Part shown: positions 9,551 to 17,014 of the stretch, piece after piece | Position numbering within the stretch: the stretch's first letter is position 1 | Layout of the letters: each line of letters starts with the position of its first letter | Assembly (NCBI RefSeq): GCF_016862995.1 | Contig: NZ_BOOA01000033.1 | Span: 1 to 64,000, forward strand | Direction: 5' to 3' | DNA: 64,000 bases | From: Acrocarpospora phusangensis | GTDB lineage: Bacteria > Actinomycetota > Actinomycetes > Streptosporangiales > Streptosporangiaceae | The notes under the pieces: model-generated | The model's input: only the letters and a program-made list of their open reading frames with translations | Database searches by the model: none | What the model was told of the DNA's origin: nothing | Program-made: the position numbers and the translations under genes

Positions 9551-9712
9551 CGAGACTACGTGGTAAGAGCGGCAAAGTGCCCCTGGACTGTGGTTATCGA
9601 GCGCCCATTTGTCCCGAATATCCCAGTTCAGGGCACCTTCTACATGTAAATGCGTTAGTCGCTCAAGCCGCCAAGACTACTTGAGGCAAGGAGGGCTTGA
9701 TTGGGGATGTGA

Positions 9713-10513
9713 GTGCGCGGCTCGCGCGGTTGCTACGGGGGCTGTAGAACTGACAGTGGCTCCTGGTACAAGTTGCGTTTGTACAGGCGCGAGTCAGTCG
9801 GTGCCGAGCTGGCAGATTGGATCAATAGGGTGAGCTACGGATTCGTTCTCGATGACGTGAGGACTGCGCGGCCCACCGAACGCATGTCAATCAGCATCAC
9901 GTGGGCACGCATCCTAGTTGGCAAGAATCTTCCTGATCCCCTAGCCACGCTGCTCAACACTCAGGCGACGGATCGACCTCTAGATCCACATTGTGATTCT
10001 CGACAGCATTCGGCCGCCTTGCATGCAGCAGGCTTAGCCACCACCGGGGACGTGCTGAAGCGGTCAGTGCCAGAGCTTAAGGTCATGCTCTCGTCTTCCG
10101 CGGAGACCGTTGCCCGCGCGCTGGCCGCAGCGCTTTGCGGACACGTCGAAGGGTTGACCCCTCCCCCGCAGCTGATGCCGTTTCAGCCCACGCTGGCGAT
10201 TGACGTCCCAATTAGCAGTTCCGCTCACCGACCCCCAACCCTAGGAGAAGGTGGACGTTCAGTCGTCCGAGGGCGCCCTATGGCACCAACTGCTGGGGTC
10301 TCCGAGGTCAGCGAGATCGAGCGCCAGCACATTCGTGAATGGGCAAGAACAAAGGGTTACCAGATTGCGGACCGAGGGCGCATTCCAGCGTGGATCGTCG
10401 ATGGACATCGCCGTGATCATGCTGCAGCACCTACTGGGGAGAACCCAGGAGTCGAAGCTGATGAGGTCTTGGACGAGGATGAATTCCTGGACCTTCTACG
10501 GGGGAGCGGATGA
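9713..10513 (+). CDS. Lsr2-type DNA-binding domain protein linked to the Dnd restriction genes
   Basis: Up to 266 residues; the true start is uncertain (ATG 9713 or the internal ATG at 9884). The C-terminal part has IREWARTKGYQIADRGRIPA, the fold and RGR minor-groove motif of the Lsr2 C-terminal domain, the actinobacterial AT-rich-DNA silencer. A middle segment LHAAGLATTGDVLKRSVPEL resembles a helix-hairpin-helix. The N-terminal oligomerisation domain of true Lsr2 is not seen, so this is an Lsr2-like reader rather than Lsr2 itself. The stop overlaps the helicase start as ATGA, implying coupled expression. A role in recruiting or silencing is inference. Confidence 0.7.
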   Translation: MRGSRGCYGGCRTDSGSWYKLRLYRRESVGAELADWINRVSYGFVLDDVRTARPTERMSISITWARILVGKNLPDPLATLLNTQATDRPLDPHCDSRQHSAALHAAGLATTGDVLKRSVPELKVMLSSSAETVARALAAALCGHVEGLTPPPQLMPFQPTLAIDVPISSSAHRPPTLGEGGRSVVRGRPMAPTAGVSEVSEIERQHIREWARTKGYQIADRGRIPAWIVDGHRRDHAAAPTGENPGVEADEVLDEDEFLDLLRGSG

Positions 10514-12636
10514 GTCGTCTTATAGAGCTAGATATCGCCGACTTCTATCGGAGCAGCTCATCGGATGTCGTGAGCGACTTCTACGTCCCTGCTCTGGAGC
10601 GCGCCACACGGTACGACCGAGCAGTCGGGTATTTCACGTCCTCATCTCTTGCCTTAATCACCAGCGGAGTCGATGGTCTTGTACGCAACGGTGGACGTAT
10701 CCGCCTGATAGCTAGCCCGTATCTCACATCAGACGACATTGCGGCAATAAGTCAGGGTTATGAGCTTCGAGATATTATTGATCAAGCAGTTGCCCGCACC
10801 CTTGTTTCTCCAGAAAGTCAGGAAACAGCCGATCTGACCAAGCTTGCGCAGGTTAGCCGGCTGATCGCCGATGGCACCTTGGAGATCAAGATAGCCATAG
10901 TTCGACGAGATCACCGCATTGCCCTCTATCACGAGAAGGTTGGATTGATCGGCGATGCGTATGGTGATCGGATCGCCTTCTCGGGATCAATGAACGAGAC
11001 CAGCGCGGCGTACTCGGACAATTTTGAATCGATTGAAGTCTTTAAATCCTGGGTGAGCAGCGACCTCCGACGAGTAGATCGTATCGCAGCTGACTTCGAA
11101 TCGCTGTGGGCCGGAAAAACTCCACGTGTAGAAACGTTCGAGTTCCCGAAGCTCGCGCGAGAGTATCTCGAAAAGCTAGCCAGAAAGCTTCCTGAAATCG
11201 ATCGCCCTCCCTTATTCTCTCGGCCATCCGGAAGCTCAAACTCGCAGAATCAAGATGGCTGGGCAACCCTTCCCGATCAAATTAGTTTGCGAAGATACCA
11301 AAGTGACGCCGTAGAGGACTGGTTCGCGACTGGTCGCCGTGGCATTTTTCAGATGGCAACGGGAACTGGAAAGACAATAACGGCCCTGGCCGTATTATCT
11401 GAAGTTGGGAAGGTGCTCCGAGAGCACAAGAAGTCACTGCTAACGGTTATCGTGGTACCGCTTCTCGATCTAGTCGAGCAGTGGTCTCAAGAACTGCTCA
11501 GATTTGGAGTTGTTCCGCTCAAGTGCAGAGACTCTGCCAGTACTTGGGAGCCACAGGCTCGCAACATGATCGCAGGGATTCGTTCAGATACGTCACGCTC
11601 CTGCACTCTGATTGTGACCAACAAGGCGTTCGGCGGATCCGCGTTTCAAACACTGCTGCGGAACACGCGCGTGCCGATCTTCATCATCGCTGATGAGGCG
11701 CATCACCTGGGCGCCGAGCATCTTCGCAGTACCCTTCCTGATCAAGCTGGAATGAGGTTGGCGCTCTCGGCCACACCGGAGCGATGGTTCGACGAAGAAG
11801 GAACGGAAGCCCTTAGCAACTACTTCGGGAAGACGCTCGTAAGCCTGGGGCTGAAGGAGGCGATTGATCTTGGCGCACTCACCCCCTACCGCTATTGGCC
11901 AGTACTCGTTCCGCTAACAGACAATGAAGCGGCCCTCTACTATGAGTTGACAGCAAAGATCGGCGCATTGTACGGGAAGCGTCTGGCCGGAAAACAGAAC
12001 AAGTTCGAAGATTCCGCTCTCGATCAGCTACTCAATAAGCGCGCGAAGGTCCTGGGCCACGCTGAACTCAAAATTCCAACGCTTCGTGATGAGGTTCTAA
12101 AGCGACGAGATCTAACCTTCCAACTTGTCTATTGTGCCGAGGGCGGGCGACCTGCAGCAGAGGGCTCACCTGGCCCTGGTCAGGTTGAGCAGGTACTTGA
12201 ACTCTTGGGAAATGATCTCGGCATGAGAGTCCACCCATACACGTCGCATGAGCCTAAAGAGAAGCGACGTGACTTGTTGAGGGCATTCGGTACCGGAAAC
12301 GAACTCGAAGCCTTGGTGTCCATGCGCTGCCTCGACGAGGGAGTCGACATACCTGATGCTCGCGTTGCCTATATGTTGGCGAGTAGTAGCAACCCGAGGC
12401 AATTCATCCAACGCCGAGGCCGGATTCTGAGAAGAGCGCCGGGCAAACGAAGCGCAGACGTAATTGATTTTATCTCAGTGCCACCAAGAGACCCAGACCT
12501 CTACTCGATCGAACAGAAGCTCTTCCGTAGAGAGATAGCACGATTTGTAGAGTTCGCCAAGTACTCAATGAACTACGGAGAAGCGTTAGCGAAACTTCGT
12601 GAGCCGCGAGAATACTACAGCCTGATGGATATGTGA
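10510..12636 (+). CDS. PLD-like nuclease/DEAH helicase, Dnd-system restriction enzyme type
   Basis: 708 residues. The N-terminal phospholipase D-like domain has IALYHEKVGLIGD (about 138-150) and FSGSMNETSAAYSDNFESIE (about 158-177), the H-K and S-N parts of one HKD-type site. A superfamily 2 helicase follows: QMATGTGKT Walker A, IIADEAHHLGAE, LALSATPERW, and a C-terminal QFIQRRGRILRRAPGK motif VI. This architecture matches what I recall as 'DNA phosphorothioation system restriction enzyme'. It presumably attacks unmodified DNA. The ATG overlaps the upstream stop. Base composition is clearly lower in GC than the chromosome-like genes later in the window, suggesting transfer. Confidence 0.85.
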   Translation: MSRLIELDIADFYRSSSSDVVSDFYVPALERATRYDRAVGYFTSSSLALITSGVDGLVRNGGRIRLIASPYLTSDDIAAISQGYELRDIIDQAVARTLVSPESQETADLTKLAQVSRLIADGTLEIKIAIVRRDHRIALYHEKVGLIGDAYGDRIAFSGSMNETSAAYSDNFESIEVFKSWVSSDLRRVDRIAADFESLWAGKTPRVETFEFPKLAREYLEKLARKLPEIDRPPLFSRPSGSSNSQNQDGWATLPDQISLRRYQSDAVEDWFATGRRGIFQMATGTGKTITALAVLSEVGKVLREHKKSLLTVIVVPLLDLVEQWSQELLRFGVVPLKCRDSASTWEPQARNMIAGIRSDTSRSCTLIVTNKAFGGSAFQTLLRNTRVPIFIIADEAHHLGAEHLRSTLPDQAGMRLALSATPERWFDEEGTEALSNYFGKTLVSLGLKEAIDLGALTPYRYWPVLVPLTDNEAALYYELTAKIGALYGKRLAGKQNKFEDSALDQLLNKRAKVLGHAELKIPTLRDEVLKRRDLTFQLVYCAEGGRPAAEGSPGPGQVEQVLELLGNDLGMRVHPYTSHEPKEKRRDLLRAFGTGNELEALVSMRCLDEGVDIPDARVAYMLASSSNPRQFIQRRGRILRRAPGKRSADVIDFISVPPRDPDLYSIEQKLFRREIARFVEFAKYSMNYGEALAKLREPREYYSLMDM

Positions 12637-12646
12637 GGGCAGATAG

Positions 12647-12826
12647 TTGAAGGATCAGCAAGAAGTCGAACAGGTGAAGATGATCTTTAGAGATCTAAGT
12701 CCTAACGCAAAATCTGTTATCAAGTGGGCTATCGATGCCGAGCGAGAGAATCTTCATCTGACGACGCCTGAATCGTCGAAGGTTGTTGTTGACCAACTCG
12801 TCCGCAAGGTTGAGGGAATCGGATGA
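12647..12826 (+). CDS. DNA modification system-associated small protein
   Basis: A 59-residue ORF with a TTG start at 12647, preceded by GAGGG 7 bp upstream; ATG at 12680 would leave 48 residues. The sequence contains IFRDLSPNAKSVIKWAIDAE and ends VVVDQLVRKVEGIG. Its stop overlaps the next ATG (ATGA at 12823-12826), and it begins 11 bp after the helicase stop, so it belongs to the operon. Small proteins of this size and position accompany DndD-like ATPases in Dnd-type clusters. Function is unknown. Confidence 0.7.
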   Translation: MKDQQEVEQVKMIFRDLSPNAKSVIKWAIDAERENLHLTTPESSKVVVDQLVRKVEGIG

Positions 12827-14892
12827 AGCTTATCTCAGTCGAACTCGAAAACTTCCGCCCCTATGAGGGCAAGCAGCGGATCGACTTTGCATCCAACTCG
12901 GAGCGAAATGTAACGGTGATCTACGGGACGAACGGCGGAGGCAAAACCACCCTGCTGAACGCCTTCACTTGGGGTCTGTACGGCTACTTAAGCGATGACG
13001 TGGAGAACAAAGACCAACTGATCAACTCGACGGTCTGGCACAGTAGCAACGAGGGTGCGCAAGTTCATGCTTCCGTAGCCATTGAGTTCGAGCATGAGGG
13101 CAGCGTTTACACCGCGAAGCGCACGGTGGAAGCTACCAAGAAGGGTCCAATCCAGCCTCCTCCTCATCGTCCACAACTCACGTTACTGAAGCGTGCGGAT
13201 AGTGGAAGTACTGAACCCGTTCACAACGCTTCAGGAAACATCAGGAGAATGCTTCCCGAACGTCTCATCCGATTCTTCTTCGTTAACGGAGAGCGGATCG
13301 AAGGGCTAGTAAAACAGGAGGCTTACGAACAGATCCAGGACGCCATCAAAACACTGCTGGGTCTTGAGGTTGTAGAGCGAGCTGTTGTCCACCTCCCCAA
13401 AGTTGAGCAACGGCTACGAAAACTCTTGAAAGCTGACGGGGAGATTCAAGACAAGATCTCACAGATCACCCGGGAAGTCGATGAGATCGACCGGGAGATC
13501 GAAGAGAAGAAGGAGCTTAAGGACGGACTCTACCGTGAGATCCAACTCATCGGTGACGAGGTGAAGGCGCTCAATTTACGGCTCACCCAGCTCTCGGGCG
13601 CGAAGGAGCTCCAGCAGCAACGTTACCGACTCGAGCATCGCCAGAGCGTCGTCAAGGAGACGCTCGTGGCGGAGGAGAGCGCACGAGCAGAGAACCTAGC
13701 GAAGCACGGGTACCTCAGCTTCATCTCCGGTCTGCCCGACAAGATCGCTGATATCTGTGAGCATCTTCGCCAGCGAGGCGAACTCCCTGCTCCGCTAAAA
13801 GCCACGTTCATTGAAGACCTTATAGGGGAGGGAACGTGTATCTGCGGCACGCACCTTCCAGAGGGCAGCTCTGAACGTGCTCGTCTTGAGGAATGGCGCT
13901 CCCGTGCCGGGCTGGCCGAGGTAGAGGCAGCTTGGAACTCGTTGAAGGGCGCCATTGAGACCGTTGCCGACCAGCGGGAGCAGTTCCTCGGCACTCTTAC
14001 CCGATCGGACGACAAGATCGCGAAACTGGAAGAGGAAAGCCGCCAGCTGATTGCCAGCCTTAGTCAGGTGTCCAGCGACCTCAGGGGTCTTCCAACCGAA
14101 GACGTGGCAGAGACGGAAGCCCGCCGCGAAGAACTGATCCGGGTCCAAAACGACAAGAACCGCGCCCTCGGCGACATCAGCGGTCGACTGGAAGTGCTGG
14201 CAGCCAGCAAGATCGAGAAGGGAGAGCTCATCAAGAAGCTGGGGATCAAGGACGAGTCGAGCCAGCGTACGCTGCGGCGTATGGACGCTGTCCAAGAGGC
14301 GAAGATGGCTCTCGGTGACATGCTTGCGCTGCTCTCTAACGGCGTTCGTAATCGACTTGACGGACGAATCCGGGAGCTGTTCAACCGCGTCTCCCTCAAG
14401 AACGATTTGCCCGAACTGACCCCTGGATTTCAGCTCGAACTTTGGACCCACATCAACGGACAGCGTGTACCTGCCACGAAGTCGACGGGCGAGAACATGC
14501 TGCTCTCCTTGGCATTCGTCGGAGCCCTGGCCGCCGAAGCGAAGATCGCGGGTAGCGGTGGGGCCTTCTTTGAGGGCGTGGGTGGAGACTTCCCGGTCGT
14601 TATGGATGCCGTCTTCGGCAACCTCGACGAGGACTACCGTCGCGCCGTCGCGAACTTCCTTCCAGAATTGACGCCGCAGGTGATCGTCCTGACCAGCAAG
14701 GCGCAGGCCGGCTCAGTCGTTGAGCAGGAGCTCAGGGCACGCATTGGCAAGCAGTATGTGATCTCCATGCACACGACCAAGGCAGAGGTTGGTGGCGCGA
14801 CGGAGGAGATTATCCTCAACGGCAATTCTTATCCATACCAGGTCATCGGCTCGGATACGAACGGAGCCAAGCTCATGGAGGTCAAGGACTGA
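12823..14892 (+). CDS. DndD-like SMC/ABC ATPase of the restriction module
   Basis: 689 residues, second DndD-like ATPase in the island. The N-terminus MKLISVELENFRPYEG leads to a Walker A YGTNGGGKTTLLN (about 34-46). The central part is long, charged and coiled-coil-like. A CICG motif near residue 345 recalls a shortened Rad50-type zinc hook. The C-terminus has a signature-like STGENMLLSLAF and Walker B-like FPVVMDAVFGNLD. It is distinct from DndD at 1390-3378, so it is not simply a duplicate of the modification ATPase. It overlaps the small protein upstream (ATGA) and the 157-residue gene downstream (TGATG). A role powering target recognition or restriction is inference. Confidence 0.85.
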   Translation: MKLISVELENFRPYEGKQRIDFASNSERNVTVIYGTNGGGKTTLLNAFTWGLYGYLSDDVENKDQLINSTVWHSSNEGAQVHASVAIEFEHEGSVYTAKRTVEATKKGPIQPPPHRPQLTLLKRADSGSTEPVHNASGNIRRMLPERLIRFFFVNGERIEGLVKQEAYEQIQDAIKTLLGLEVVERAVVHLPKVEQRLRKLLKADGEIQDKISQITREVDEIDREIEEKKELKDGLYREIQLIGDEVKALNLRLTQLSGAKELQQQRYRLEHRQSVVKETLVAEESARAENLAKHGYLSFISGLPDKIADICEHLRQRGELPAPLKATFIEDLIGEGTCICGTHLPEGSSERARLEEWRSRAGLAEVEAAWNSLKGAIETVADQREQFLGTLTRSDDKIAKLEEESRQLIASLSQVSSDLRGLPTEDVAETEARREELIRVQNDKNRALGDISGRLEVLAASKIEKGELIKKLGIKDESSQRTLRRMDAVQEAKMALGDMLALLSNGVRNRLDGRIRELFNRVSLKNDLPELTPGFQLELWTHINGQRVPATKSTGENMLLSLAFVGALAAEAKIAGSGGAFFEGVGGDFPVVMDAVFGNLDEDYRRAVANFLPELTPQVIVLTSKAQAGSVVEQELRARIGKQYVISMHTTKAEVGGATEEIILNGNSYPYQVIGSDTNGAKLMEVKD

Positions 14893-15365
14893 TGGCCACT
14901 TTCGTCGAACATCGGATCAGACCTCCGAAGGACAAGGAGAACCTGATTCAACAGCTCAGTACTGATCAGGAAGGGCCTTTTCAGACGCGCTATCAGACGC
15001 TGATCTTCGCAGCCGCTCTTGGATGGGCACGAAACCGCCGCGAGCCGCTAGACCGTCCGGGCGAGGGGATTCGTTATGAGCTCTTCCGTCGTCATACCAC
15101 CATTGAGGCATTCATTGATTCACTTGGAGTCCTTGATGCCTCAACGGACGCTTCGATCATGAGCGACGAGCGACTCGCCGAGAGGATTGGAGTCTTCGAG
15201 GAATACGCGAACGGTGGGCTCGCAATCATCCAGGGAGAGCTGAACGCTGGCACTAGACCGATGGACGTCCTGCTCGACTTCTGCCGACAGGGTGACAGCC
15301 ACTCTGTCGAAGACGACGATTTCGACGAGATCTTCGGCCGACGGCGTCCGGAGACTCGTAGCTGA
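14892..15365 (+). CDS. DNA phosphorothioation-associated small protein (157 aa)
   Basis: Last gene of the plus-strand module; the start overlaps the ATPase stop by one base. It begins VEHRIRPPKDKENLIQQLS and carries QTLIFAAALGWARNRREPL and GVFEEYANGGLAIIQGEL, segments I associate with the 'Dnd-associated protein 4' group. The tail is acidic (VEDDDFDEIFGRR). No catalytic motif is visible, so an accessory or adaptor role is likely. Function is otherwise unknown. Confidence 0.75.
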   Translation: MATFVEHRIRPPKDKENLIQQLSTDQEGPFQTRYQTLIFAAALGWARNRREPLDRPGEGIRYELFRRHTTIEAFIDSLGVLDASTDASIMSDERLAERIGVFEEYANGGLAIIQGELNAGTRPMDVLLDFCRQGDSHSVEDDDFDEIFGRRRPETRS

Positions 15366-16114
15366 TGGTATGTAAGTGCTCCGACCTGGCTGACACTACC
15401 TCGAGTCTGCCCCGCCTTCCTCAGGAGCGCAGTCGTCTCCAACCGCAGCAGTGAGGAAGTACGAATCCCGTGCCTCTTTCGAAAGTCGATCGAGGTCGAC
15501 CTCCGAGTCCTCCCGAAAGTGAGGGTCGAAGGGAATGTTGACCACAACGGACAGTGGTCCGTGAAGTGGGGCGGAGCCGGTCCGTATCGACGGTGGGCTT
15601 GCTGCTGCGGCGTGAGCCGGACAACACCACGGTCGTGGTAGCGGGCGAGGTCCTCATGCCCGTGGGCTTCGAACCAGCCCAGGGGCAGCGCCGACTGAGC
15701 AGGCGGCAGCGACGAACGGGATAGTGACGTCCCTGCTTAGCTTGCCGTGGAAGGTCGCCTTCGCCGCCGTGACGGGGGTTGCCCTCTCCGCCGGTTCGAA
15801 GTAAACGAAGCTGAACGCGGGAGCGTGGAGGACATATCGATCGCCTGCCGTGCGCCGATGTTCGGCGGCGACGTCTCACACACTTCCGCGCCGATGATGG
15901 TCCGTTCGGTCGCCGTCATCGTGGAAGACGGAGAAAGTCCCAGCAGCGGCTGGAACCTGTCCTGGCTGAAGGCGGGAAGGCATGAGCAGGACGCGGAAGA
16001 TGCGCGCAATGATCAGTCGAATCGCACCCAAGATCCCGGCTGTCTGCGCTGGTAGACGACGTGATTCCGGCTCACCCGCTCATGGTTTCCTAACCCTGGT
16101 GTCGTAACTTCGAT
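15366..16114. other. Decayed spacer between the Dnd island and IS256
   Basis: No intact gene is supported in these 750 bases. On the minus strand, coding-like fragments occur in different frames: VNIPFDPHFREDSEVDLDRL near 15480-15540, and FSFVYFEPAERATPVTAAKA near 15760-15820. The first resembles the C-terminal tail of ParA/MinD-like ATPases of actinomycetes, but only weakly. Stops and frame changes separate them, so they look like remains of one or more lost genes at the island edge. Confidence 0.35.
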
Positions 16115-16126
16115 CCCTACCGGAGG
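16115..16126 (+). repeat. 12-bp target-site direct repeat, left of IS256
   Basis: CCCTACCGGAGG lies immediately outside the left terminal inverted repeat. The identical 12-mer is at 19648-19659 immediately outside the right one. IS256 elements usually duplicate 8-9 bp, so part of the match may be chance. Confidence 0.7.
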
Positions 16127-17014
16127 TGACGTCCCCTCCGGTGGTGTAACTCCAGCCTCTTCAAGCAAGTCCCGGATACGGGACGAGCCATCGTGTGACG
16201 GTCAGCGAGTTCCCGACCAAAGGTTCTCGCAAAGGACACCACACGATGGCTCTGGACCAGTCTGCCCTGCTCGACCTGCTGGAGTCCCTCAAAGCCGCCG
16301 ACGCCGACGACGTCATCCGCCGCGCGCTCCAAGCCGTCCTGTAAGCGCTCATCGACGCCGAGGCCACCGCCGTCATCGGCGCCGCCCCGCACCAACGCAC
16401 CGATCAGCGTCTCACCCACCGCAACGGCCACCGCGACCGGCTGCTCACCACCGCCGCAGGCGACCTGGAGCTGAAGATCCCCAAGCTGCGGTCCGGATCG
16501 TTCTTCCCCTCCCTGCTGGAACGCCGCCGCCGCATCGACCAGGCCCTGTTCGCCGTCGTCATGGAGGCCTACCTGCACGGAGTGTCCACCCGCAGCGTCG
16601 ATGACCTGATCAAAGCCCTCGGCGCCGACACCGGAATCTCCAAAAGCGAGGTCTCCCGCATCTGCGCCGACCTCGACAGTGAGGTCACCGCCTTCCGCGA
16701 CCGGCCCCTTTCCCACACCACCTTCCCCTACGTCTTCCTGGACGCCACCTACTGCAAGGCACGCGTCAACCACCGCGTGGTGTCCCAGGCCGTCGTCATC
16801 GCCACCGGCGTCAGCGCCGACGGGCGGCGGGAGATCCTCGGCTTCACCGTCGGCGACAGCGAGGACGGCGCGTTCTGGACCGCGTTCCTGCGCTCGCTGA
16901 AAGCCCGCGGCCTGACCGGAGTCCAGCTGGCCATCTCCGACGCCCACGCCGGCCTGGTCGCCGCCCTGCGCGCGGTCTTCCTCGGCGCAGCCTGGCAAAG
17001 ATGCCGCGTTCACT

